From assembly GCA_963729795.1 (NCBI GenBank), contig CAVSPC010000058.1:78784-142783 (forward strand): a DNA stretch of 64,000 bases. Direction: 5' to 3'. A model generated the notes under the pieces. It was not told the DNA's origin. It did not search any database and saw nothing but the letters and a program-made list of their open reading frames with translations. Positions within the stretch are counted from its first letter, which is position 1. The number at the start of each line of letters is the position of its first letter. A program made the translations under genes and the position numbers. The DNA is from CAWBBA01 sp963729795 (GTDB taxonomy: Bacteria; Desulfobacterota; Desulfomonilia; Desulfomonilales; Desulfomonilaceae). Shown one piece after another: positions 34,835-44,004 of the stretch.

Positions 34835-35605
34835 TCAGTTTAGTATACCTAACTGCTTGAGCATAGCTTTGACAGCCGTGTACGAGGGCGCCTCGGACGG
34901 AATCTCCAGCAGGGCCTGCCCCTGAAGGTCCAAGTTAACAAGGATATCGTCGTAAGGGACCAGTCCCTCCGGGGGATAGGGCAAGGCAGCTATCTCCTTT
35001 CGCGTCATTTCCGGTAAATCTTCCGGTGACCCTTGTACCCGGCTCAACACGAGATGTTTGTGGTGAATGCGGCCTCCGAGTTCGTCAATCAGCTCGACAA
35101 TACGGCCGATCGTCCGAAGACTCCGGGGCGCGGGATCCGAAATGATGAAAAGGTGGTCCACTTCTTCTTCCGTTCGGCGGGAAAGGTGTTCCATGCCCGC
35201 CTCGTTGTCGATAATCACAAACGAGTAGTTGGACGTTAGTTTGGAAATTATTTCACGTAAAATATTGTTTGCCATGCAGTAGCAGCCCGGACCTTCCGGT
35301 CGACCCATCGAAAGGAAATCAAGACCTCTGGTCTCTTCCAGGGATGCCTGTATTTGGTATTCCATGAAACGGTCCTTGGTCATTCCACCGGGAATATTTT
35401 CTCCCATCTTCCTTGTATCCTCGCGAACGCAACCGACGCTCCGGGGATTCTTGATGCCAAGGACTTCGTGCAGGTTCGAGTTGGAATCTCCATCTATGGC
35501 TAGAAGTGGATTCTTGCCGGCTTCTATCAAAGCTTTGATAATCAGCGCAGTTATCGAGGTCTTTCCGACTCCTCCTTTTCCTGCGACTGCCAGTGTTGTT
35601 CCCAT
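34835..35605 (-). CDS. cooC: CooC-like MinD-family ATPase
   Basis: 256 residues. Deviant Walker A GKGGVGKT at residues 9-16, AIDGDSNSNLHEVLG (switch region), FVIIDNEAGMEHLSRR and VLSRVQG. The CxC motif C108-Y-C110 in GPGCYC matches the metal-binding pair of CooC/AcsF proteins, which insert nickel into carbon monoxide dehydrogenase/acetyl-CoA synthase. No CODH gene is in the window, so the client is inferred. It follows a MetE/UroD-like gene by 18 bases, consistent with a one-carbon metabolism operon. Confidence 0.85.
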   Translation of the reverse strand: MGTTLAVAGKGGVGKTSITALIIKALIEAGKNPLLAIDGDSNSNLHEVLGIKNPRSVGCVREDTRKMGENIPGGMTKDRFMEYQIQASLEETRGLDFLSMGRPEGPGCYCMANNILREIISKLTSNYSFVIIDNEAGMEHLSRRTEEEVDHLFIISDPAPRSLRTIGRIVELIDELGGRIHHKHLVLSRVQGSPEDLPEMTRKEIAALPYPPEGLVPYDDILVNLDLQGQALLEIPSEAPSYTAVKAMLKQLGILN

Positions 35606-35623
35606 TACAAACCCTTTCTTCGC

Positions 35624-36787
35624 TCAGTTGCCGAATATATTGTCAGCCGATTTTGCATTAAGTTCCGCTAGGATCTCGTATACCTTTTCTGACTGCGGGA
35701 CGGTCATGCTCGCGCAGCCACAGGCCGGAGTAACGAGAACCTTTTCAGTCAAAATCGACCGGTCAACTCCCGCCTTTTCCAGCATTTCGATTCCTTCAGC
35801 TATTCTTGTCAGTACACCATCTGCTGTTTCATCCAGGATCTTCTCGGTGTTGGGTACGGCTCCCCACGCCAGTACGCCCCCACGTGCCAGAAAAGCGGAT
35901 AGTTGCGGCCCGTAAAGAGACATAGACTCCATGTAGTCAATGGCATCAAAATTAATGATGCTGGTCGAGGTCTCCATAAGCATCCCCCAGTCGGTATTAC
36001 CGCAGCAATGAACTCCCGGAATGCCGCCGCGCTCCCGTACCATTGAGATTACATCCTGGAGCGACTCGATCACATCTTTCTTGGAAAGACCAAGAAATGC
36101 GGATGAGCCGTACGCGCTCAAACTCGGTTCATCGAAAAAGACGAGCACGTTGTCCGCAAAAGGCTTGAATTGTTCCAGGAGCCAGATTGCCTTCAATCCC
36201 ATGCCCTTGACCGCTATATCGCGAAAAACGGAATGGTAAAAAATGGCTCTTTTGTTCTCATCGGTCACAGTCAGAGCAAAGCTAAGTGGGCCCGTAACCT
36301 GAATCTTTATTAACGGGCGCCGCTTCCTATCCTGGCGAATTCTCTCCAAAAAACAGTGTATTCCCTTCCCGTATTCCGGCCCGATGGCAAACCGATCTGC
36401 TGGTGCACCTTCCATGATTTCTAGATACGCGGTGTAGAACTGCTCCACTTCTGCGCTCGGGTCACCGGATGTATCGAAATGATATGACAGATTTTCTGAA
36501 TCCAGTCGAAATCGGGGCAGACCTTCGGTGCACTGTATCCACATCTGTTCACGAAGATATGCGTGGGAAAGCTGTGGCACATGCGGTGCTGTTCTCAGGC
36601 TTTCGAGGACAAGATCCACTGCTTCGTTCGGATCAACATGAGGCATGCTGCCTACAGCAGTCACCAGCAACGAGGGTAGGCACCCGGTCTCATCAGTATT
36701 TGCCATAACGGATTTCCCAAGAACGCTCAAAAGCGGAAACACTTTGGCTCTCCATCGGGTGGTATCCGAGAGCCTATCTACGATCAT
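35624..36787 (-). CDS. MetE/UroD-superfamily methyltransferase-like protein
   Basis: 387 residues from the first ATG; an internal ATG at 36703 (MANTDETGCLP) may be the true start, since the first 28 residues look non-conserved. TIM-barrel with TAVGSMPHVDPNEAVDLVL, IQVTGPLSFAL, FFDEPSLSAYGS, GVHCCGNTDWGML and LVTPACGCASM. The His-Cys and late Cys motifs are the likely zinc ligands that activate a thiol or corrinoid methyl acceptor, as in MetE C-domains and MtaA. It is only half the length of MetE. Operon with the CooC-like gene suggests a role in corrinoid/one-carbon chemistry. Confidence 0.8.
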   Translation of the reverse strand: MIVDRLSDTTRWRAKVFPLLSVLGKSVMANTDETGCLPSLLVTAVGSMPHVDPNEAVDLVLESLRTAPHVPQLSHAYLREQMWIQCTEGLPRFRLDSENLSYHFDTSGDPSAEVEQFYTAYLEIMEGAPADRFAIGPEYGKGIHCFLERIRQDRKRRPLIKIQVTGPLSFALTVTDENKRAIFYHSVFRDIAVKGMGLKAIWLLEQFKPFADNVLVFFDEPSLSAYGSSAFLGLSKKDVIESLQDVISMVRERGGIPGVHCCGNTDWGMLMETSTSIINFDAIDYMESMSLYGPQLSAFLARGGVLAWGAVPNTEKILDETADGVLTRIAEGIEMLEKAGVDRSILTEKVLVTPACGCASMTVPQSEKVYEILAELNAKSADNIFGN

Positions 36788-36991
36788 TGACCATACCGAT
36801 TAGCTTAGTTAATATCAGCAAGGTCTGTCAAGCAAGCCTGCCGCCTGGTTGCGCAAATGCGGAACGAGTCCGCTCCGTCTCTCGCGGCCGCAACAACGGG
36901 CTGAGTTTTGTTCCGGATGTTTGCCTGTGGAACGGCACCGAAGCGGCAAGCTATCCGGGCGGTAGCGGTACCATCGAATCTACCTGGACTC

Positions 36992-37513
36992 ATGAAAATG
37001 CAACAAACATTTTGGATCCATCCTGCCAGCTTCACGTGCCGACTAGATACGCCTGACCAATTGCTGGAAACTATTTGGGCGGAACGGCCCGGGTGGGGGT
37101 ACCTGCGTAGAAGGGATCTCTGGATCAAAAGAGAATGTACTCTAGGGGAGCTGGAGGACGAAGGATACGTCCTAATGAAACCGGTTGGGGAAGAGGAAGT
37201 TGACGAGTGCCCTTGTTGCGGGATGTACATGCAGAGCATCCCTGGGTCTCTCGTCGGGAAGCATATTTCCGGGTGCTGCGGCGGCAACGAGGATTGGCAA
37301 AAAATCGAGGAGGTACTCGTAAGCGAACAGCGAATTAGAAGCTACGAGGCCAAGATTCGCGCCGAAAAGTTGAGAGCGCAGGTAGAGTTGGAAGACATTG
37401 AAAGACGAGAGCGACATGACAAGATCAGAGAAGACACGATGGCCCGACAGGCAAAGAAGGATCGCAAGAAACGCTTGAGAAACGAGACCAAGGAAGAATG
37501 GAAGAACCGGTAA
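36992..37513 (+). CDS. Cys-containing protein with charged C-terminal coiled coil
   Basis: Start uncertain: ATG at 36992 (MKMQQTFWIHPASF) or 36998; the frame is open to 36908. About 173 residues. The centre has DECPCCGMYMQSIPGSL and KHISGCCGG, a probable zinc site of CxxC and CC type. The last 70 residues are a strongly charged helix (KIRAEKLRAQVELEDIERRE to KKDRKKRLRNETKEEWKNR). Nothing in the sequence indicates an enzyme. Divergent from the MetE-like gene with a 200-base gap. Confidence 0.65.
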   Translation: MKMQQTFWIHPASFTCRLDTPDQLLETIWAERPGWGYLRRRDLWIKRECTLGELEDEGYVLMKPVGEEEVDECPCCGMYMQSIPGSLVGKHISGCCGGNEDWQKIEEVLVSEQRIRSYEAKIRAEKLRAQVELEDIERRERHDKIREDTMARQAKKDRKKRLRNETKEEWKNR

Positions 37514-37815
37514 CTTAGAGTTGCTTTGATACTATTTCAGGTTTTTGTGGACGGTGAACGCATAGCCTGACCGGCGGGAACCCTGGACTTGGTGGCAAAG
37601 GGCATCCCGCCGTCTCATTTATACCAAAGCGAAATGGCCAGAGAGCCAAAATTCAATCTCTTCGATACCTACGAATAGCTTGTCACGAACCGGCCTTAAT
37701 CGGCGCTTCCTTTTCACAGGCACACTCGACTGCTCCGCAAAGATCTTACATTCACGGTTGCCTTGAGTTCGTTCCCGCCCCACGGAGAATGATTCGCTGC
37801 GCCGCAACATTCGGT

Positions 37816-38226
37816 CTACTGGGCTGCAGGTTTTTGAGGGCTTTCTTTTGGAGCCGCTTTCTCTTCCGCCGGTTTAGCGGTTTGCTTAGCTTTAGAAATT
37901 TCCTCTCGGAGTTTTACCAACGTTTCCTTTAGTTGTGCCAAGGACTGGTCTTGATCCGCCTTAAATGAAGTCTGCTCCTGTTCCAGTTTAGCAACAGCCG
38001 TCTTTATTGATTGAGCGACTGTTCGTTCCATCTTGCTGACGGACTCGTTTGCCTGGGTAACCTCCTGTTGGAGTTTCTGAATGGCTTCTTTTGATTGGGC
38101 AGACTCTTGTTCCAACTTTGTTACAGTTGCCGATAATTGAGAGACCTGTTTGTCCAGCGACGAACCGCACCCCATAAGAACAAAAGATGCGGCTAAAACA
38201 ACGGTCAATTTCTTAACAAATTCCAT
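37816..38226 (-). CDS. Coiled-coil lipoprotein (Lpp-like)
   Basis: Start at the ATG at 38226 (MEFVKKLTVVLAAS) with GGGGG five bases upstream. About 136 residues. Lipobox LMGC at residues 17-20, then one long heptad coiled coil (SQLSATVTKLEQESAQSKEA to LKETLVKLREEISKAKQTA) and a disordered K/P/A tail. It resembles an elongated murein-lipoprotein type spacer between outer membrane and peptidoglycan, or an Omp-alpha-like protein. The exact family is not determined. Monocistronic. Confidence 0.75.
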   Translation of the reverse strand: MEFVKKLTVVLAASFVLMGCGSSLDKQVSQLSATVTKLEQESAQSKEAIQKLQQEVTQANESVSKMERTVAQSIKTAVAKLEQEQTSFKADQDQSLAQLKETLVKLREEISKAKQTAKPAEEKAAPKESPQKPAAQ

Positions 38227-38253
38227 TACAACCCCCTTTTTCGATAATTGCAT

Positions 38254-38642
38254 TGCGTTCGATTATCTCTGGAGATCGTTTCTAAATCAACCAGATTTTT
38301 CCGTGCTAATACCAAGGGAAATGAAGGTCGTGGCAGGTGGCGCTAAAGAAGCGCCGACGAGTTCTTGTTCGTAAGTCGGAAAGGAACCCTCCTCTAGAAG
38401 AATGTCAGAAAATGACCAGCATATCTCCGCAGTGTTCAGCTCTCTTGTGCGGGCGTGGCACGCTGCGCGCAGGGCACCGCGTGCGGTGTCCCTACGACCG
38501 GCGGAATCGAGGCATTAAAATCTTTATTTCGTGAGAGGTCCTCAGGCTTTTCTTACTGTTGACACGGCAGCGAAATTCCTGATTCATGTGAGGTGCGAGA
38601 CTCTCACGAGCTTGCTACCCAAATTTTCCGAATGGTCTAAAG
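38254..38642. other. Intergenic region, no gene seen
   Basis: About 390 bases without a supported frame. A GC-rich imperfect palindrome lies at 38456-38500 (around GCACGCTGCGCGCAGGGCAC and GCGTGCGGTGTCCC), probably another dispersed repeat. Confidence 0.4.
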
Positions 38643-39239
38643 ATGGGAGATCCCCGTATCGAAACTCTGATAGCCGCGTTTTTTCACGACCCGTTAAGCG
38701 AGTTCCTGTTGCCGGAAGAAGGCTCCCGGGCAAAAGGGCTCTCTGCGGGACTCGAGTTTGTGCTGGGGTTATCGTCAAAGAAGTGGACCGTCGGGGCGGC
38801 AAATAGGGATTGCGCGGGAGTAATCGGCGCTGCTCCGCCGGAAGATTATCCGCCCCCCTTTTTTCACATGATGGTCACGTTAAGCAAACTGATATTGCGG
38901 TCACTATCTTTTGCGCCCTGCCGTGTGATGGAACAATGGGTTCACATCTATCATAAGTTCGATAAGATACGCCCTCGAGAGCCCCACTGGTACGTCCTAG
39001 TCCTGGGAGTGCATCCGGATCATCAGGGAAAAGGGCTGGGAGGAGAACTTCTCAGGCAGGTTTTTCGGGAAGCAGACAAGGACAGGATTGCTGTTTACCT
39101 GGAGAGTTCCAATCCCAGGAACTTAGACTTTTATTCGAAGTGCGGATTTGAGGTGATTGAGAAAATCATCCCGGTTGCCGCCTGCCCCCCTATCTGGGGA
39201 CTGCTCAGGAGACCGGAATCCAACAAGGAGACTCGGTAA
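38643..39239 (+). CDS. GNAT family N-acetyltransferase
   Basis: 198 residues. The acetyl-CoA site is LVLGVHPDHQGKGLGGELLR (motif A, Q/R-x2-G-x-G/A as QGKGLG), followed by VYLESSNPRNLDFYSKCGFEV (motif B). The N-terminal third is helical with PFFHMMVTLSKLILRS. The nearest style is the fungal/bacterial GNATs acting on small amines or toxins; the substrate is unknown. It is transcribed alone between two intergenic repeats. Confidence 0.88.
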   Translation: MGDPRIETLIAAFFHDPLSEFLLPEEGSRAKGLSAGLEFVLGLSSKKWTVGAANRDCAGVIGAAPPEDYPPPFFHMMVTLSKLILRSLSFAPCRVMEQWVHIYHKFDKIRPREPHWYVLVLGVHPDHQGKGLGGELLRQVFREADKDRIAVYLESSNPRNLDFYSKCGFEVIEKIIPVAACPPIWGLLRRPESNKETR

Positions 39240-39320
39240 GGTCCGTTGATCTTATTTTCGAAATTGGGATGAGTCAGCACGTCTGGCACGTCAAGATTCT
39301 CGATTCCCAAGGCTTTTGTC

Positions 39321-39351
39321 AAAAAAAAACGGGGACGTTGGACGTCCCCGT
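39321..39351 (-). terminator. Rho-independent terminator on the minus strand
   Basis: ACGGGGACGT and ACGTCCCCGT (39329-39351) form a 10-bp stem, with a run of nine A on the plus strand immediately before it, that is a T-run after it for minus-strand transcripts. The nearest minus-strand gene ends at 39794, so its transcript would have a 440-base 3' untranslated part. Confidence 0.75.
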
Positions 39352-39793
39352 GGATAAGGAGGAATTGGGGTTTAACAAAAAGAGGGGATCCCACTTCACC
39401 CCCTCGGCTGTGATCAGGTTTTTTTCTCACCGAACCATCGGAGAGCCACCTGATGCGTTGAACTTCCATAAGCTCTATATATGCCGGCTTTCCGCGAAAC
39501 TGTCGGAGTCGCATCTTCGCAATTTCATGACATTTGCTTGAAGCGGATCTCATCACATGACCGCGCCATGTCTTCTGAGGCCAGATCAGACCCCTGTCTG
39601 TGCCGGCTTATATTCTTGTCATCGGTTATTGTTCACGTTTTCACGGGGTGCCGCACGAGCCAACGGCTTTACTCATCGTCGCCAGACCGCTTCGAATTCA
39701 GCATCAAGTGACACAGCCTGGATGAATCATCAAAGCAAGTCTTTTACGGCCAAATCTTCTTTTCGACTCTTGCCCAATGCCAGGACGCGTTGA
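39352..39793. other. Region between terminator and Cys/Pro-rich gene
   Basis: No confident gene. On the minus strand a frame starting near 39514 (MRLRQFRGKPAYIELMEVQR) lies in the probable 3' untranslated part of the upstream gene; it has no Shine-Dalgarno and runs through the terminator, so it is not called. A local stem GAGGGG/CCCCCTC lies at 39392-39415. Confidence 0.35.
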
Positions 39794-40255
39794 TCAGCGA
39801 TACCCTACCGGCCCGTAAGCATAACCCGGTCCGCAGGCCGTGGGTCGGCATTTTGTTATAGGTTGAGGGTAAGCAGGAGGCGCACACACTGGTGGAGCGC
39901 AGCACATTTGAGGCTGACATACAGGCGGCGGGCAGGCGGGACGACACATTGGCGGAGCGCAGCCGGCGCCGGGAAGTCTTGGAGGCGCCAGAATGCCCCC
40001 CATGATTGCCGCTGGGATGCCGATAACCGCGCCGCAAATTCCGCTACACGCGCCCAAGATCCCTCCACAGAAAGAAAAAGGAGACGGGCCCCCACAGGCA
40101 GGCGGCGCGCAAGGCGGCGGGCCACAGGGTTGAGGGGCTGGAGCACAATAAGATTCAGGGCAAGGTACGGGACCACCTGCGTGACAGAGGGACATCATTA
40201 CCACACACAAGCAAATCCCCAGACAAAACAGTATCGTAGCCACTTTTGTCACCAT
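39794..40255 (-). CDS. Secreted Cys/Pro-rich protein (second member)
   Basis: 153 residues. Signal peptide to about residue 26 (FCLGICLCVVMMSLCHAGG). The mature part has about 18 cysteines in CxP, CGP and CAPP motifs (CAPAPQPCGPPPCAPPAC, CAPPMCRPACPPPVCQPQMC) around a hydrophobic glycine-rich core (GAVIGIPAAIMGGILAPP) that could insert in a membrane. It resembles the protein at 9828-10145 in style. It may be a disulphide-linked or metal-binding envelope protein. Family unknown. Confidence 0.6.
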   Translation of the reverse strand: MVTKVATILFCLGICLCVVMMSLCHAGGPVPCPESYCAPAPQPCGPPPCAPPACGGPSPFSFCGGILGACSGICGAVIGIPAAIMGGILAPPRLPGAGCAPPMCRPACPPPVCQPQMCCAPPVCAPPAYPQPITKCRPTACGPGYAYGPVGYR

Positions 40256-40598
40256 ACCGCATCCTCCTTCGGCAGATCTTTAAAAATATACTTGAGGGCG
40301 TAGACTCAAGCTAAGGATACTAAATTTAGCCCCTTGTTGGGCTTCGTTGAAAAGGCTCTTTAACATCGCCGCGAAACACTGTCAAGCAAAAATAATAGAT
40401 TGCGAATGTTAGCCTAAAGACTTGCATCTGTGCCGATCTGAACTGGTTATATGGTTAATAATATGATATATTGACTTAAGGCACAGAGAGGCGCGCTCGG
40501 CCCCCCAGTCTATCGGGTGGACTGAAGAATGATGACGAAAAGTGGAGATTTGTGCTAAAGAGGGAAGATGGGACGAATTGGAGGAGACCCCGGACACT
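40256..40598. other. Intergenic region upstream of TPR gene
   Basis: AT-rich, no gene seen. It serves as the shared control region for the divergent Cys/Pro-rich gene and TPR gene. ATATTGACTTAAG near 40467 contains a possible -35 but no matching -10 at the right distance. Confidence 0.35.
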
Positions 40599-41879
40599 AT
40601 GAAAAAGCTATTATTTTGTTTGAGTTGTTTCGTATTGTTCACACCAACGCTGGCATTTTCCCAGCAAAATGCCGTAGATTTCTACAACCAAGGGTGGGAT
40701 GCTCTCAGTCAAGGGCATCTGGACGACGCTATCTCCTTGTTTACGCGAGCCCTAAAGTTAGATCCTCAGGACCATCTCTCGTACAACAACAGAGGGGTGG
40801 CATATAAGCGCAAAGGATTGCTCGATAAGGCCATCGAGGACTATAACCGGGCCTTGGAAATCAAGCCCGATTACAACGATGCATTGGCAAACAGGGGCAA
40901 CGCGCGTTACAAAAAGGGTGATCTGGACGGCGCTTTGTCAGATCTTACCGCAGCTCTCAAACACGGGAAGAGAGACAGTGTAATTCACACAACACTGGGT
41001 CTGGTGTTGAAAAAAAAAGGAGAGCTTGACCAGGCCGTCAAGCAGTTGCGTCAGGGTGTCTCGCTAAATAAAAAGAATGTGCGCGCATATCGGGGACTAG
41101 GTGAGATCTACGAACAGAAAAAGGACTATGAGAAATCCTTGGAAGCGTACATCAAAGCTGTTGACGCTGCTGGAGGGCGCGAAAGCCTGCCGGATGTAGA
41201 GAAGCGAATCACAAACATTCGTAGGATCTATGCCGAGGAGTTGCACAAAGATGGCCTGCAAGAGTACCGGGAAGGGAAGGAAAAACAGGCGATTAACCTT
41301 TGGACAAAAGCTCTGAAAGTCTTTCCCGGGTACGTTCCTGCCCTGCGCGATCGAGGTCTGACATATCATAAAGACGGGAAGCACCAAAAGGCTGTCGAAG
41401 ATTTTAATGCCGCGCTCGAAAAGGACCCGTCTAACGCGGAGATTTACAGGGTGAGAGCGGACGCATACTACAAGATGAAACAGGGCGATAAAGCTCTCGC
41501 AGATTATAACAAGGCTCTGGAATTGAATCCCAAAGATGCAGTCGCGTACAACAACCGGGGATTGGTTTATCACGAGCAGGGCGAATTCGACAAAGCGTTG
41601 GCCGACTATTCCAAGGCAATCTCGCTCGATCCTAAAAACCCTACATTTTATGAAAACCGTGCTTTGATCTATGCTGCGAAGGGACTCGCGCCGAAGGCTG
41701 CAGAAGACTACCGGCATGCCGTGGAGCTTACAACAGATGAGAAACACCGCGCGGCCTTAACGGATAAGATCTCCGTGCTTGCCGGCACTAACAACGAGGG
41801 ATCGACCAGTGGTTCAAGCGAAATACCGGAGTTGCAAAACGGGGTCAGTGCTCGTTCGGAAAATCCCGGGAAACAGTGA
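40599..41879 (+). CDS. Secreted TPR-repeat protein
   Basis: Start at the ATG at 40599, which opens a clear signal peptide (MKKLLFCLSCFVLFTPTLAF); GGAGGAG lies 13 bases upstream. 426 residues with about nine TPRs, such as HLSYNNRGVAYKRKGLLDKA, VRAYRGLGEIYEQKKDYEKS, AEIYRVRADAYYKMKQGDKA and AVAYNNRGLVYHEQGEFDKA, in two blocks separated by a non-canonical stretch near residue 190. Periplasmic scaffold; partner unknown. A serine-rich tail ends the protein. Confidence 0.88.
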   Translation: MKKLLFCLSCFVLFTPTLAFSQQNAVDFYNQGWDALSQGHLDDAISLFTRALKLDPQDHLSYNNRGVAYKRKGLLDKAIEDYNRALEIKPDYNDALANRGNARYKKGDLDGALSDLTAALKHGKRDSVIHTTLGLVLKKKGELDQAVKQLRQGVSLNKKNVRAYRGLGEIYEQKKDYEKSLEAYIKAVDAAGGRESLPDVEKRITNIRRIYAEELHKDGLQEYREGKEKQAINLWTKALKVFPGYVPALRDRGLTYHKDGKHQKAVEDFNAALEKDPSNAEIYRVRADAYYKMKQGDKALADYNKALELNPKDAVAYNNRGLVYHEQGEFDKALADYSKAISLDPKNPTFYENRALIYAAKGLAPKAAEDYRHAVELTTDEKHRAALTDKISVLAGTNNEGSTSGSSEIPELQNGVSARSENPGKQ

Positions 41880-41907
41880 CCAGGGCGCGATCTCTCCCTA
41901 TGAAGAA

Positions 41908-42645
41908 TCATGACGCATTTGCGCGTCCTTTGATGGCCTGCATCTGAATTTGTTGGATAGTTGTAATCCCTTTTTGTGCCAGACGGACCATGGAATCCAT
42001 GCGTGCCAATGAAAAAGGCGCCCCTTCCGCGGTAGCTTGAACCTCCGCCAGCCGTCTCCGACCTGTCATCACCACGTTCATATCAACTTCGGCACTGGAA
42101 TCCTCTTCGTAGTCCAGATCCAGTAACATTTCGTTCCCCACCAGTCCCACGCTTACCGCGGCTACCGAGTCCATCACCGGATTCACCGCCAGTTGGCCCG
42201 TCGTCACGAGAGTTGCGCAGGCACAATAGAGAGCCACCCATGCTGCGCTGATAGAGGCTACCCGCGTTCCTCCGTCGGCCTGGAGCACGTCACAGTCTAT
42301 GGTAATTGTGCGCTCCCCCAGCGCGGACAAGTCGGTAACACAACGCAGAGATCGCCCGATCAATCGTTGGATCTCCATAGTTCGGCCGCCTATCCGAGGA
42401 CCACGTTCCCGAGATGAACGAGTATGGGTGGCTCGGGGGAGCATCGCGTACTCGGCAGTAACCCAACCACGCCCCTCGTTCTTCAGAAATAATGGCACCT
42501 TGTCCTCAATGCTCGCCGCGCAAATGATACGTGTTTTACCGGCCTCTATTAGCGCGGACCCTTCCGCGTAGTCGAGCACGCCGTTAATAATTTTGCAATT
42601 TCTGAGTTGATCTGGATCCCGACCTTCGCTCCGTATTCGTTTCAT
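41908..42645 (-). CDS. rph: Ribonuclease PH
   Basis: Start at the ATG at 42645 (MKRIRSEGRDPDQLRN) with GAGGCGAAGG upstream; 245 residues, the usual RNase PH length. A 17-residue upstream extension lacks similarity. Motifs: SALIEAGKTRIICAASIED, GWVTAEYAMLPRATHTRSSRE, IQRLIGRSLRCVTDLSALGE, TIDCDVLQADGGTRVASI, and VMDSVAAVSVGLVGNEMLLDLDYEEDSSAEVDMN. It trims tRNA 3' ends with phosphate in the cytosol. All phosphate-binding and catalytic residues are present. Confidence 0.96.
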   Translation of the reverse strand: MKRIRSEGRDPDQLRNCKIINGVLDYAEGSALIEAGKTRIICAASIEDKVPLFLKNEGRGWVTAEYAMLPRATHTRSSRERGPRIGGRTMEIQRLIGRSLRCVTDLSALGERTITIDCDVLQADGGTRVASISAAWVALYCACATLVTTGQLAVNPVMDSVAAVSVGLVGNEMLLDLDYEEDSSAEVDMNVVMTGRRRLAEVQATAEGAPFSLARMDSMVRLAQKGITTIQQIQMQAIKGRANAS

Positions 42646-42857
42646 AGTTGCCTTCGCCTCAAAGAGATATGGCAAGAGCTTAGCATCGTTCTGCACCGAG
42701 ATGTCAACCAGGCATTCCGCCAGAATGCTGGCAAAAAAATAGAGATACTGCCCACGCGTTTAACGCACAAGCGGCGGCTTAACTTTAACTTTTGAATAGA
42801 ACAGATTGATTTTTATTGACAAATAGATGACTTAATAATACAAGGGAGCGGTCCGGG

Positions 42858-43988
42858 ATGTATGCAAACGGAAGACCAATGCCCCCTGTGAAATCTATCA
42901 AAAAAATGCTAAGTGATAGGAATGAGCCGGCAACGCTCTCTCCGATGGGAGATCTTACGCGTCCGAATTCCTTATTTTTCAACGACGCCTGCGCGTACAA
43001 GCACCTTTTCTCGGGCCGCGTCATGAGCCGCTCCCCGCGAACAGTGAGTCGTAAAGGTCTGTTCAATGGTTTTCTCAGGCACGGCTGCCAGCTAAAGGTG
43101 GAAATTGACGTTGCGCAAGGATTTGACGTCTCCACGGTGCTTTATCCCTTGGACATGGATCTGCGGGCGTGGGGGATTGTTGTTGACAGGGTAGGAAGGC
43201 TCTTCGACCTGAACATCCAATACCAAGGGCTTGTGGAACTGTCGTACCAAGGAGGGTGCTGTCGGAACAAGCAAGACTGGGAAGTCCTTGTGGGCTCTCA
43301 CGCGCTTTCTGAAGAAGACAATGTAAGAGGCTTTTACAACAAAGTGAAGAGACTTGCTCACGACCGCGTTATCATTGCAGGAACGGTGGGCTTCGGCTTG
43401 TGGGACGCTTTTTGGATGAGCTTCGATTTTAAGAATGCCTTCCGAATGTTGGCGAGCGATCCGGATTTTGCTCACGGGGTTTTTCGCCACTGGAAAAGAT
43501 TTCACCTTGGTGCGGTCGGAGCGATGCTGGATGCGGGGATAAAGATGATATTTTTTCGTGAGCATGCTGCAGGATTTCCCCGTTCCCGTGATATTGCTTC
43601 GATCATTGACCCATTTGTCCAGGAACACTTCCATGAGCTGTCCGCGGCGGTCAGATCCCGCGGAGGCTGCATTTTGCTTGATTGCGATGCGGATGAGATG
43701 ATTGAAACCGATTATCCGGTGAGGTGGGGATTTGACGGTGTCGGCCCGATGCTGTTCAGGGACGGCGACGATATGATTGGGGCGTGTAGGAGTCTGGATG
43801 AACAACTTATTCTTGTCGGATCAGTCACGTTTCCTTATTTTCGGGAACCCCTATTTAAGAAAAGGAACCTGACAAGGAGGATTGTGATGGCCGGCAAGTC
43901 GGGAGCCAAAGCGCTTTATGCTATGGGAGCCGGCTTGGAGCCTGGGGAATCTCAATTTCCGTCAGCAGGTTTCGAACTTGCTTCCTGA
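42858..43988 (+). CDS. Uroporphyrinogen-decarboxylase-family protein (methyltransferase-like)
   Basis: 376 residues with GGGAGCGG upstream. The N-terminal strand region (PPVKSIKKMLSDRNEPATLS and FNDACAYKHLFSG) and TIM-barrel body (VIIAGTVGFGLWDAF, FHLGAVGAMLDAGIKMIFFR, GCILLDCDADEMIETDYPVRWGFDGVGP) match divergent UroD-superfamily members used in corrinoid methyl transfer, not haem-forming HemE. The classic HemE PWT motif is missing. Substrate unknown. The stop is followed after 16 bases by cvpA-like. Confidence 0.7.
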   Translation: MYANGRPMPPVKSIKKMLSDRNEPATLSPMGDLTRPNSLFFNDACAYKHLFSGRVMSRSPRTVSRKGLFNGFLRHGCQLKVEIDVAQGFDVSTVLYPLDMDLRAWGIVVDRVGRLFDLNIQYQGLVELSYQGGCCRNKQDWEVLVGSHALSEEDNVRGFYNKVKRLAHDRVIIAGTVGFGLWDAFWMSFDFKNAFRMLASDPDFAHGVFRHWKRFHLGAVGAMLDAGIKMIFFREHAAGFPRSRDIASIIDPFVQEHFHELSAAVRSRGGCILLDCDADEMIETDYPVRWGFDGVGPMLFRDGDDMIGACRSLDEQLILVGSVTFPYFREPLFKKRNLTRRIVMAGKSGAKALYAMGAGLEPGESQFPSAGFELAS

Positions 43989-44004
43989 GCCAAGGGAAGA
44001 ATCA

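Noticed and set aside
37619..37810. 63-codon minus-strand frame after the coiled-coil lipoprotein
   Set aside because: Basic, no ribosome site, and no recognisable pattern; possibly part of the 3' untranslated region.
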